From contig NC_023759.2 in NCBI RefSeq assembly GCF_000499845.2, forward strand, positions 41,232,672-41,296,671: a stretch of 64,000 nucleotides of DNA, in the 5' to 3' direction. Positions 46,101 through 57,914 of this stretch are shown here, one piece after another. The notes under the pieces were generated by a model. That model saw only the letters and a program-made list of their open reading frames with translations. It made no database searches and was not told the origin of the DNA. The translations under genes and the position numbers were made by a program. How positions within the stretch are numbered: position 1 is the first letter of the stretch; every line of letters begins with the position of its first letter. Origin of the DNA: Phaseolus vulgaris (taxonomy: Eukaryota; Streptophyta; Magnoliopsida; Fabales; Fabaceae).

Positions 46101-49100
46101 ATGTTTCACTCTTCATAGATTTCTGTGAATTGTAAAAGCCAGTTGGCATAACATCTGAAGACAAATTTTCCTTTAATATATCCAGCTGAAAAAAAAAGAA
46201 ATATAAACCTCATGATAATTCTCCACACATTAAGGTTAAAAGATAATTATGACACGGTTTCACTTCTCTATATTAATAGTGTGTTTAAAAATGTCATGTT
46301 AACAGTTACATAAACCCCAAATATGCATATTCATGCACCATGCAGACATGTGAACATAGAGAGAAGTGAAGACAAAAGATTACCTGAGATAAAGAACTCT
46401 TCAAACTGCCCTGCATTTGACTGGGACATTGGGCTATTGAGTAATTTTGAGTAGACAAAAAGAGATTTCTAATATGAGTTACAAACCCCGTATCTTCAAT
46501 CACCTGCTACCAGGGATGTAAAAAGAGAAGGAAATTATTAAAAATAAATCAATTTCCATATAAAATCATATCCAGGAAATCTTCTACAAATCATCAAAAT
46601 TATAGAACAGCCCAAGACAAGACAATGAAATTATAATATTATATAGACAGGAAACATATTGTACAACACACCCCTAATAAAAACTACTCAGAATTTTCCC
46701 AACCCTCCACAGCATGGATTCTCCAATGTGCTCAGTTCATAAATTACTTTCTATTATTTATTCAAAAAATAAATAATACTATCAATCTCTCATTACTTTT
46801 TAAAAATAATTCATAAAGAGAACAATTTCCCTCTTTTGTTTATGAAGATACAATGTTTCAATGTCTCTATATTACACATTTATTTGTTTCTTGTACTTTT
46901 ATTGGATATAAATGTTTTAAAAGCATGGACACTTCATTAACATGCAAAGAATCAGTATCATATACATTAAAGTATCGGTACTTCATAGGTTTGAATACTT
47001 CATTGATATGTGTCGGTGAAGTATCCTAGTGTATAAGTATTGGATATGATATGAATCAGATACGGGTACCTGAAACAAATTCAAGTGTTGGTGCTTCATA
47101 GCTTGCACCATTTGAGTATATAACTGTTTCTCATCAACCAAGGTCAGGGTAGTCATACATGACATAATTTTCCATGGTACTAAAGCATGTCTCAATCTGG
47201 TTTTCATGACAAATCATCTAGTATTGATAGGTAGTTTAGTAAATTATAAATTAGTATACCTGTGGCCTAACATAATTACATGATGCCTAGAGCCTATTAT
47301 GACAAAACAAGGGGTGATTTGTTAATAACCTTTCCTCCATTTCTCTTTATTTTTCACTATATATGTATTTACCTAGCACATACAATTAGAATTATAAAAG
47401 TATTTAACCAATATCTCAATCAACAACCAGAAATTACCAAAATTAGTTGGAAAAGGATTGAAGAAATATAAGCAAGCGGTGCTATCTAACTAGTTATGGT
47501 ACATCGAAACAAACGAGTGCAAATCTATCTTTTTGGTACATTAGTGGCAGTGAGGTTTGAACCTATGATCGCATGCAAACTACCCAAGCCCCTTGCCACT
47601 AGTCCAATCTTTGAGACTTGAATGCAGAAAAAAATTTGAAACCCTGAATACAAAGGCTGCTTTGCACAGCCATAAAGAGATAATACATGCCTTCTTGAAC
47701 CATACAACCACATTATCCACTATTATGGTACAGAATCAAATCAAATAAAGATGAAAAAGAAAAAAATGTCTTACTTTATTAAGAGAACCAAGCTGAACAA
47801 CACCAAGTGGGGCTACAGCAACAACAGCAACAGTCTACAAGACAAAATAAAAGCTTAATCAATTAAAAATCTTAATCTAACCAAAGAACAGTGGTGCAGA
47901 TTTGGAAATTATTTTCAAAATGATAATCACTATCTTTCTAACAAAGTATACTAGACCAGAATGCAACATAGTCCGCTTCAGAGCAGTTCAGTTGTATTTA
48001 GCGAATAAAAAATAATGAGACAGAGTCATGTAGTGGCCCAATAATGCCATATTGTGTCTATTACAGTATTAACCACAGTTTTCCAAATATACTATTAAAA
48101 TTAAATTGTCCATCTCCTAAGCATTTGTAAAGTATGGAAGGTCTAATTTCTGGGTGAAAATAGAAAGTTCACTTTTCCAGATTTTAGTTAAACACGTGTG
48201 TTGCAAAGCTGTGAAAAAAATATTAAAGCAGTTAGCATACCCTGATTCCAGCAGAAAACTGAGACTGCCACCCATCAGCAAACTGAAAATTAAACCAAAA
48301 AGTGGGAAAGGAATAAGAATGATTGGAACATATTGACATGATACTCCAAGGTTGAGAGATCCTTAATGATGCAATTAAATAATAAGAATCTTCACCTCAA
48401 AAGACAAGCCAGAACCTGCAACCTGATTATCTGCACAGATCCACCTATGCTTTCCTGTAACAGCAACCTGTCCAACAATACTGTGAAGAAAGAATATTAG
48501 GACAATCTAAACAAACAGAAAATCAAATTGTGTACAGTATAAATTCTACATTTAATCAATCATACCCTTCTCCTAAGGAATATGCATGATACGACATCTT
48601 AGCCACTGCTAAGCCTAATGCGTTGTGCGAAAATTTCCCACAACCAATCTGCTCCACGATATTCCGGCAGTGCTTATTTTCTGAAGAGTCATAATCATCA
48701 GGATTGTTATAGTACGCGTCCTCCCATGTCAAGATCCTGCAAGCAAGAACCACATCGAGAAACTTTAGGGGACAACATTATGGAATTCAAGTTCAACACT
48801 GATAAATAAATCTGTAACATAAAAAAACGAATCACCAAAATTGCGAGCAACATTACATCATTCAACAGTAACGAGCTTTCTGCCAGTACACTTGATATAA
48901 AACAACAACAAATGCCACACTTATCCTACTTCCATCACAATACAATGAAAAACATAAAAGATTTCAAATAACAGAAGGATCACAATCCTCAAACAAAATG
49001 ACAAAATAGAAAACATCCAAGAGCAAAAATACTCGCAAAACAGTACAATGACATTGATTCAAGAGAGCAGATACACAACACATGCCCTTCTTAGTACAAA

Positions 49101-49684
49101 AACTCTAAATTCAAACCAAGCATGGAAATCACCAAACTTGGAAGAAGGACAAAACACAGGGATAAATATCAATAAAAATCCTTCACACTTAAAGTTGATC
49201 TTAGAATTTTGGTCAACTCAACCCCACAAAACCAATTAGATACACTATTTTGACCTTATCATTAATCTACGAGGGATCTCAAACGGTTGATAAAACCCAT
49301 TTGGCATTATAAAATTAGTTAAACAGGCAAAAGCTGGAAAATGTACACAACCAATCAAATTAATCCGGTAAGTAAAATGGCAAGTCAAATTTCAGACAAA
49401 GGATTCAAACATGCAAAACCACAACTTCACCAAATTTAGCATATTATGAGTTGCTTACATCCAAAACGAGGGTAAGTTCAAAGACACACCAAAGGAAAGA
49501 CGCAACACACAAGGCACACACACACAGAACAAAAAGAAATAACATCACAAGCACTACCAACAATAACAAGATACATAGTAGTATCATACATTCGAGCACG
49601 ATGTTTGAGCTTCCAAAAGATGGCGTAGTTCCAGTGAGTATTCAAACAGAGGCTTCTGAGTACTTGGTGCAAGTTAGTACCCAT
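43181..49684 (-). CDS. LHW/EMB1444/bHLH155-type bHLH transcription factor
   Basis: Eleven exons on the minus strand: 49,684-49,590, 48,736-48,566, 48,480-48,396, 48,282-48,241, 47,834-47,775, 46,503-46,384, 46,185-45,022, 44,921-44,814, 44,624-44,484, 44,286-44,161 and 43,270-43,181. All borders are GT-AG and all joins keep frame, giving 733 residues, near the length I recall for EMB1444 and bHLH155. The N-terminal bHLH-MYC_N domain runs from MGTNLHQVLRSLCLNTHWNY through GQVAVTGKHRWICADN and SAGIRTVAVVAVAPLGVVQL. The large exon 7 is Ser-rich and ends in the basic stretch CRPRPRDRQLIQDRIKELRE. The helix-loop-helix continues across exon 8 (CSIDSLLERAIKHMLFLQSI). The C-terminus has MLCEECSHFLEIAEAIRSLG and NNRNVHRLDILWPLVQILQS. 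LHW relatives act in the nucleus, pairing with TMO5-type bHLHs in vascular development; EMB1444 is needed for embryos. The ATG has a good context and is the first in its frame. Confidence 0.95.
47480..47615 (-). repeat. tRNA-derived SINE-like fragment in bHLH intron 5
   Basis: On the minus strand an A-box-like TGGACTAGTGG (47,606-47,596) is followed about 32 bp later by a B-box-like GGTTCAAACCTC (47,563-47,552). This order and spacing match the internal pol III promoter of tRNA genes and SINEs. The sequence does not fold as a tRNA by eye, so a SINE relic is more likely. The ends are uncertain. Confidence 0.45.
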
Positions 49685-49811
49685 GCTGCCCCTCCTTAAA
49701 CAAGTCAGAAACTTTAACACCCCGAAGGCACCCCCGAGAAAAGGGTCGTGAATTCCAATCCTCCAAAAAAGAAGAAAACCCCTCCAACACCACACACTCA
49801 CCCTCCTTCCC

Positions 49812-49916
49812 CTAGCTCCCTCTGTAGGAACCTCTTCCAGCCTGCTTCCTCCGCAATCCCGCTCGCCGTTTTAATGGCGGTCCAACTGTTGGCAGTATCA
49901 GACGATCCGCACCCAT
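49812..49916 (-). promoter_or_regulatory. Upstream ORF of 34 codons in the bHLH leader
   Basis: ATG at 49,916-49,914 and TAG at 49,814-49,812, ending 127 nt before the main ATG. The peptide is strongly basic and Gly/Pro-containing (MGADRLILPTVGPPLKRRAG, then LRRKQAGRGSYRGS). As I recall, the Arabidopsis relative AT2G31280 (bHLH155) is listed as carrying a conserved-peptide uORF (CPuORF7). Whether this peptide is its counterpart cannot be decided from this window. That the leader is transcribed is assumed. Confidence 0.5.
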
Positions 49917-49978
49917 CACTCACCCCGCCAATTCCCACCACCCCACCAACCAAAGCTTCCAACTTTCCCTCACTACAG

Positions 49979-50062
49979 TCAAAACAAACCCAAACCCACC
50001 ACCACACTTAACGCTGAAACTGAAACACCAGACTCAACGCAGCAAATCTCGCAACTAGCCAT
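49979..50062 (-). promoter_or_regulatory. Second upstream ORF of 27 codons in the bHLH leader
   Basis: ATG at 50,062-50,060, stop TGA at 49,981-49,979; peptide MASCEICCVESGVSVSALSV then a short hydrophobic tail. It is upstream of and does not overlap the 34-codon uORF. A further 6-codon ATG frame lies at 50,168. Confidence 0.35.
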
Positions 50063-50170
50063 TGAATAACGAACAACCTTGTTAGATTCCAAAAGGGGTG
50101 TGAAGAAGGTTGAGTTAAAGAAGGAAAGAAAAAGGGTGGCTAATTATCTAGCTTATATCCGACGACATGT

Positions 50171-53100
50171 GAGGCTTTTGCTTGTGGAGGAAGAAGGTTT
50201 AGTTTCTCTGGGAATGCAATTGTGAAAGTAGTCTTTACCCTTTGCAGAGTGAGGGAGAGATAGAGGTTTTTGAGAAGTTGTCAATCGCCGAGTAAAGAGT
50301 GGAGAAGGTAGAGTGAGAGAATGTCAATGGTGGAAAGGGAGGGAGGCTCTTGTTCTATATCGGGGTCACGTTGGCACGCTTTTCCTTCTAGCTTTTCCAC
50401 TCGGGGAATCTTCACCGTTGATTCAAGCAATCATGGTAACCATTGCGTAATCCAATCCACCATCCCCTCCTATCATATCACTAACCACACCATGCATTTT
50501 TGTAAAGAAAAAGGTCATTTACTTGTGCATGCCAATGTTCAAAATGGAACAATAATAAAACTACTGACTTGAACAAACAAACAAACAAACTGTAATGCAG
50601 AAACACTTTAGCATTTCAGAACATGACAGAATTAGTCCTTGATCATATTTTGAACATAAATATATTTATATATATACTTAAGAAACTAATAAAAATGAGT
50701 ATTATGATACTATTGTTGTGAAGATAAAATAAAAATAAATGGCATGTGGAGACAATGGTTGAAAAAGGGCATGAGGCCCAAAGGGAAGTAAGTGTATGAA
50801 GGGTTAGAGGCTAATTAGAGGTTTATATTTAACGTTAAGAAGCACCAAAGGGCAATGGAAAAGGAGGAAAAAGAATGATGGGGAACAATCCAATTGGGGT
50901 ATGAGTACACTTTATGGTGGTGTCAATTGATGGCCAACAGCATCATGCCAAATTGAGGACATGCTTCCTTATTTTCCCCTCAAGTTTTCAATCCTTTCTT
51001 TGAAACCCTAGAGAAGGTACCCTGCTACCCCTCTTAAGGTCCTTTTCAACAATGATCTTATTGCCCTAAAGTTGTGACACCTTCAACCTCCCATTTCTTC
51101 AAACAATTCCTACTTTGTCACGATATAATTGAATCTTTTAGAGTGCCAACCTTTGTTTCACACACTGCTGACCATGCTGCCCTTTATCATCATAGCTTTC
51201 CACCGATTTACACCTTCTTTCTGTTTTACCCTTTACAAGGCTTGGAAACGGAGTTTGGAAAAAGTCCAAGTTTTTTTGCCTCTCACACAATTACCTAGGA
51301 ACATGTTCTATTGGATAACTAAAACATGTTTATGATCATTGATCATGTTCAATTTGTTCTAGATCCTATCGTATAAATTTGTTTTAGACTTTAAAAAAAA
51401 TTCTACTAATTTTGTTGATCAAATATAAAGTTTATTTGAATCTGACTACCGAATGCAATAAAAATAGCTAAGAAAAGATTAATATATCTTGTTAAATTTT
51501 TGTTTTTAGATTAGATTAGAAAATATTTCCTTTTTAGTAATTTAGATCGTGATTGATTTAACTTAGTTAGATATTATTACTTGTATTTAAGATTTAATAT
51601 TAAACAAACAATAAATTAGTATTAAATATGTAATTTTATTTATTTAAGATTTAGTTTTAATGTTATCAAAAATTTAAAAGCCGCTTCTTCATCCATTTCA
51701 AAAGAAGTCTCGTTTTAACACATTTTTTTTAATTCATATTAAGTGATGCTTTAGGTTTTTTACGTAACATTTAATATTTTATTTTTATTTTATCTCAAAT
51801 AAATAATTAATATGAAGAAAGCAACCCTATGGCAGAAAATAAATAACAAGAACAATTTAGAAAAAAATTGACTCATTAAATTGTTTCATTTTGTGAAAAA
51901 TACTTAAATATACTTAGATTGAAATGGACAGTACCACAGTATTGTGTGTGCCTAAATCAATTGCGTTAAAAAGATATCATTTTACAGTTTTTTTATAACT
52001 TTTTTGAACGATAAATAAATGAAACTAAATTGATACATGCAAAATTAAATTAAAAAGTAATATAATGATTATAAAAGTTAACAAACTTATATAATAATAA
52101 CACAGAAAATTCACTTTCAAAACAATTTACAGTTTTTTGGACTATTCATTATTTGTGGAATGGAAGATTGGAAAATTCATAGAAACAAAATCACATACTA
52201 TAATTAACTAGTTACAGGTTAATTAAACAGTAAAAAGAGACGATATAGTATTAATTATTAATGTTGGTTTGATGATGTAGAGATTCAATTTGTCGGAAGT
52301 AGTTAACAGCAATTTACCTGGTTTCGTGCAGTATGGAGGCATAATCATTCATATTTGTTTCTGTTGCTAATTGGTTGGGTTTACATCTACCAAATCAATT
52401 ATATCTCTCTAAGTTTCCTCAATTATCGATCATCCATCATAATTATATACTATCACCCATCATCTATCATCCAAATTTTAACCACAACACACTCTAGCTA
52501 TAACTACCTATACTAGTCAAATGCTTTCTTTATAGCTCACCCATTTTCAATTTTTAATCGTCTGTGTATGGAAAATATTTTGAGTTTTGAGTCTGCACTG
52601 GAAAAGATTCTCTTATATGAATGCAGAAAAAAATGCAAACAAGAAAAGAAAAGAAAAGAAAAACCATGATGTTCAGTGGTGGAAGGAATAAAAACTCGTT
52701 GAAGGAACATTATTGTTTCTGGCAATAAATTTAATTATAGGGTTATGAAAAGCTTGCACAGGTGATGGTCATAGGAGAAAGTCAACTGGGCTATGCATGA
52801 ATATGGTAAATCAGTGATTCTAATGATATAGTGCAGGGAGGACTGAATATTATCATGAACGCAGACACAGACCAAACAACAATCATTTATCCCTCTAACT
52901 TTTCCCTTTAGATTTTATTTTTCTTCCTTTTTAACTAGGTGCCTGTTAATAAATTTACCAAGTTCTCAAAATTAAGGAAATAATAAAATGTAAAATAAAC
53001 TATAAGATTGAACTATCAAACACTTCTTCAAATTCTATCTCATGTTCTAACCTGATTTAGATCTCTTCTTCAAAATAAACTGTTGTTATTAAGATTAAAA

Positions 53101-55130
53101 TTTGGTGTCCATCAAATGGTTAATTTCTTTTCAGAGGTGATAGACACGATCAACTACTCACTTTGATGGATCTTGCTGTTCATACTAGGAATATAGATAG
53201 TGAGATGGGTTTTTTGTCAACTATATTTTTATCACAAGAGTTGAAATATTATTTAAATATTTTTATTTTTTATTATTGATAAAAAAACTCGGATAAAAAA
53301 GTTTAGTTTCATGTAGAAATGTAATTAAATTGACTAGCATTATTATTTATGCCTATTTTTATTATTATTAATGTTAGAAATAATAGGATTCAAAGCCAAG
53401 TCTTTTGAGTGACAAAAAATCATTAACCACTAGATCAAACTAATTCTTTGGTTACATTATGATCTTTATTACACTTTATGATTTTTATTGTCTGATGTAA
53501 TGATTAAAGTTTCTTTGGTCATTGAAGGAACTTAGTTTTGAGTCTCATCCACTTCAGATAAATTTGAGAATAAAATGTCTTTATTCAAATAAAGCTCATA
53601 AAATATGTATAAATTCATACATTATGAGTTATTTTGTATTTATTTTAGCAATTAATATTCATAAGTGTCTATATTTTAATATGAAATATTACTAAAATTA
53701 GGCACTTATCACTCTCGCCAACTTATAATCTTGCTGGTCCTCGAGAAAAGTAAATGAATATATTTGAATTTAAATATCAAAACAACTTAATTCACTAAAC
53801 AACAAATCAAATTAGAAACTTATGATGCTTCTAACTTTAAATATAGAAAAGTGTAGATACAATCAACTTCCTGGATCAGATCAAAGACCATCATTAAGGA
53901 ATTCATTCTCATCACAGTTGCTTTTCATTTTATCTTCAAATCACAAACATATTAGAAACATGAATCTTGAGGTCTTTTCGAGGATTGTAATGAGGTTGGG
54001 TTTCCAAAAAAAATATTATTTTTTAAATATAAGAAAATGCAAATCTTAAAGAAGAAGAACATACTTACCGTCCAATATAACACATATGTGTTATATAATC
54101 ACCATTTTCTTTTGACTTCACACTTTTCGTCATTTTCTTTCTACCTTTTCATGATTTTCAACATGAATTTTTTCTTTTTCTTTTTTCCCATTAATAGGAA
54201 TAAATTATTCTTATTTTCAACTTTTTGAGCTTTCACAATTAGAACCAACCATTTCCTTTTCTATGTATATTGCATTTATGTTCTCCTTCCTTAAACATGC
54301 TAAAGAGTAAGAAATATATCATTAAAGGTTTAGGGTGCAATAATAACAAAAATATCTTCATATAACTCATACATGTCATAGGGTCCATACACCACTCAGA
54401 GTAGGAAAAGTCAGTTTGGTGTTCCTTAATTGTTATCCACGACCACACCTTTAGTTGTGCGTAAATACTTCCATATAATCTATTCGAGCATTCTTAAAAA
54501 TACACTTATTCCTATGTTTCCAAATCTCTTACCAAAAAACGTAAAATGTTGTTTTACTTTACAATAATTCACTGCTAACACTCCCAACCAAGTATAACAC
54601 AAACCCCTATCTAGCCAATCTACCCTACATGTAAAACAAGTGGTAAACTAAGTACATATGAATTGAGCTTAATAACTATATAACGAGATCAAATTGTGTT
54701 ATAATAAGTTTTAATTTTGTGGATCGATTCATACCAATGTGTACAACCCCAAGAGGATGGTCAAAGTAATAATACAAGTTATATAAATTAAACATAAAAA
54801 TTAGTTTGAAAATTTAGGACTTGGATAATTTCATTCTTATTTTTTATTAAAATATTCATAAATTATTATTATTTGAATAACATTCCCTAATTGTCAATTC
54901 CACAATTTTTTTCATAAAAAATAAGAAGCTAGATCAAAATACACATTGGAAAAAAAAATTAAAATGCAATTATCCAATATACTTAACAAAATTAGATAAC
55001 CACATGCTAGGTTTGTGCAACAGATAAGCATCCACATCAACTGCAACAGATAAGCATGATTTGAAGGTCTTTGCAAGTGTGTAACTATGAGATAGCAAGG
55101 CAAAGTTGGCTGATGCAGACATTTTCTTCT
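50171..55130. other. AT-rich intergenic DNA, no gene seen
   Basis: Includes the promoter-proximal side of the bHLH gene and then about 5 kb of A/T-rich DNA with short open frames only (up to 83 codons, e.g. 50,321-50,572 and 51,074-51,298). None has a recognisable domain or family. Confidence 0.65.
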
Positions 55131-55149
55131 GTCTCCTCTTGTATGCTGT

Positions 55150-56165
55150 ATGGTTAATAATAAAAAAAAAATAGTAAATAAAAATTAATTTTAGAGATCA
55201 AAATAAATAAATATTAACTAAAATAGAAAATATTTTATAAAATAAAAAAGTTATTGATATTTAAAGTAGTTTCTATTATTAATAAAAAATTATAAACTAG
55301 TTTTTAATTTGGTATATAAGTACTAGCTACCAAGATTAACTACTAATTACTTATATTCTAAATTAGTTTCTATTAGTCTTTTAGAGACTAATTTGAAATC
55401 TAAAATATTAGTAGCTAAAATTTTTGTAGCTAATTTAGATACCAATTTATAAACCATTTTTTTAATTTTTATTAATAATAGAAACCACTTTACACACCAA
55501 TAATTTTTTAATCATTAAAATAGTATCTAATTTAATTAATATACTAATTATTTTTTGTCTCTAAATTTAGTTACTATTTAATGATTTTTTTGTAGTGTAA
55601 GTTGATACATAAAACTCCTACCACTAAAAAAAAAATTAAATCATAATTAATTTTAGAAATAAAAAATAATTACACTAAAAAAATCATTAAATAGAAACTA
55701 ATTTTAGAGACAAAAAATAATTATTGGTTGTCTCTAAAATTAGTTTTTATTTATTTTTCTTATAATATTTTTTATATTTTATAAACTAAAATATTATTGG
55801 TATATAAAATAGTTTTTATTATTAATAAAAATTTATAAAATACTTTCTAAATTATATATAATATTAGGTACTAAAGTTTTACGTATTAACTATTTTAGAT
55901 TTCTTAAATTAATTACTAATTTATAATTAATTACTAATTTATAATTAAAGATTAATTTAGAATCTAAAGTGATTAATAGCTAAAATTTTAGTGGCTAATA
56001 TTAGATAACAAGGTAGATACCAATTTAAAAACTACTTTATAAATTTATATTAATGATAAAAATTATTTTAAATATTTTTTTAGTTTATAAAATAGTATAT
56101 AACTTAAATAATTATTTTTTATCTCTAAAATATTTACTATTTAATTATTTTATACTATTTTGAGC
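55150..56165. repeat. Cluster of inverted-repeat (MITE-like) elements
   Basis: Two adjacent blocks (about 55,150-55,610 and 55,620-56,165) are made of inverted copies of one theme. At one end it reads ATTAATTTTAGAGACAAAAAAT; at the other, its complement TTGTCTCTAAATTTAGTTACT followed by TTTTTTTGTAGTG. The inner sequence has many TTAGTAGCTAAAATTTT / AAATTAGTTTCTA pairs. Long foldback potential without coding content is MITE-like, and the CACTACAAAAAAA end (reverse strand, near 55,600) resembles CACTA-type termini. Exact element borders are not resolved. Confidence 0.5.
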
Positions 56166-56552
56166 TAAATATACAATTAGTATTTGCCTGCAAGTTGTCT
56201 AATATTACTAAAGGAATTTGGAATTTGGTATGGTAATTAAGGAGCAAATATAAGAATTAATATAGGTGTTTGTCTAATATTTGTTTTTAAGCCCATTCAC
56301 AATCACTAACTTTATTTGAGTTTTTTTATGACCTCTCGGGTTGAACATATTCTTGTACTTTTTTAATATGGATTTTTTTTTCACCTGCTAGTAAAAAAAA
56401 ATAAACTATAAATTAGAGGTGAGTAAGAGCCATTCTAAATTTACTTTTTATTTTATTACTGTAGGAATATATTAACTTTGATTTTTTTAAAGTCTTCTTT
56501 GTTTTTATTATTTAAAAATAAAATTGCTTTAAACAATAAAGTCTCTTATATG

Positions 56553-56553
56553 G

Positions 56554-56583
<30 letters not shown>
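56553..56583. repeat. (TAAA)n microsatellite
   Basis: About eight uninterrupted AAAT units. Confidence 0.9.
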
Positions 56584-56585
<2 letters not shown>

Positions 56586-57319
56586 ACTTTTAAACTAGTG
56601 TATGAAGTTATTTCTATTAAAACAACAATATTTGGTTCACATAAACATGTATAATATTACATAATTTAGAATTGGAATTCACTTATTTTAAAAGTGAGCG
56701 AAATGACTTTTTAGTCTTCTATTTTATTTTAGATTATCCATTAATAAGTAAAAATATTATTTAATTTTATGTCAATTATTTATATTTAAAATAATAAATT
56801 AAATAATATTAATTATTTAAAATAAATAAATTATGTGTGACAAAATTTTGTTGTAATATATATATATATATGTATATATAACATTTATTTAAATAAGAAA
56901 AGTCTAAAATCAAAACATTTTTTATCTTTAAAAATAATATTTAATATTAATATATAGAAAATAGATTGTTTATAAAAATAATTTACTTCCTGCAAAATAA
57001 TACTTTCATTTTTCTAAGAAATATTTATCTAAAAAAAAACTTTTATTATAAACAGGTAATCTTTCCAAAACAATCCATATAATATAATTTAAAGGTTAAC
57101 TTCTCATATTCGAATTCATTTCTCTATTTTATGAATTGTTTTATATCTTTGAAGTAGCCTAGGGGTTTAACAATGTTATCTGGTGTTATTTTGCCATAAA
57201 ACATACATAGAAAATTGTTTATGCACGAAAGATGATAAATGTCCTTCTTTCTTTGATATGCTTTCTTTTAGTGCTGGTGTATTACGTATTCCCTCTTTAC
57301 AAGTTTATGGTTAAGAAAA

Positions 57320-57385
57320 GAGGATTGTATTGCAGGTTCATAAAAAGATAAAGAGGATTGTATTGCAGGTTCATAAAAAGATAAA
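57320..57385. repeat. 33 bp tandem duplication
   Basis: Two identical 33 bp units (57,320-57,352 and 57,353-57,385), each GAGGATTGTATTGCAGGTTC followed by ATAAAAAGATAAA. Confidence 0.95.
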
Positions 57386-57779
57386 GGTAAAGTGAGGATG
57401 TTGTGCATATGGTGATAGAGGTTGTAGGAGAGTGGGAGGAGGATAGTGAGGAGGTTGTGCCTATTGTACAAAGGTAGAGAAACAATTTTTGTGTGGTTGA
57501 AATAACATTTTAGAAAATGATCATAGTTGATTGCTTAGTATGCATACCACTGGATGAGACATTCTAGAAGATCTAATTTCAGTATTTATACTATTTATGT
57601 AAAGAGACTAATGATTAATACAAAGTTGATGTCATGAAGGTGTTGTTGATTTCAAATATCTCTACAAGAGAACGCTACATGCTTTCTTGAAAAATTATGA
57701 TCTTTTTATCTCTTCAGGTATTGTAAATATCTTTGTTGATCAATTTTTTGTGTCAATCGTTTTGAAAAATCAATTCTAA

Positions 57780-57914
57780 GCTAATATAAAGTATAGTTTT
57801 TTTATATAGGTTGTGGAAAGATTTATCTTAAGGGTTATGTAATGAAGTTTTTTTATAAGAGTTGGGATAACCCTTAAATACTCTTATTTATTTAATTTTT
57901 TATTTATTGATAAA
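57780..57914 (+). mobile_element. LINE 3' tail remnant
   Basis: TTTATAAGAGTTGGGATAAC, then CCTTAAATACTC, T-rich sequence and TTTATTGATAAAAG. This is the same arrangement as the tail of LINE B (31,320-31,393) and of LINE D (61,678-61,740, other strand). Only the 3' UTR end is left. Confidence 0.6.

Larger units (their letters stand above)
49685..50170 (-). other. Presumed 5' leader of the bHLH gene
   Basis: C/T-rich on the sense strand (CTCTATCTCTCCCTCACTC-type sequence near 50,250-50,270 upstream), typical of plant leaders. It contains the two small upstream ORFs. The transcription start is not identifiable. Confidence 0.45.
56166..57779. other. AT-rich intergenic DNA
   Basis: No gene is seen. 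It contains the TAAA microsatellite and a 33 bp duplication listed separately. Confidence 0.6.

Noticed and set aside
47460..47620. A tRNA gene in the bHLH intron
   Set aside because: A and B boxes are present but acceptor and anticodon stems cannot be paired by eye, so a SINE relic was preferred.
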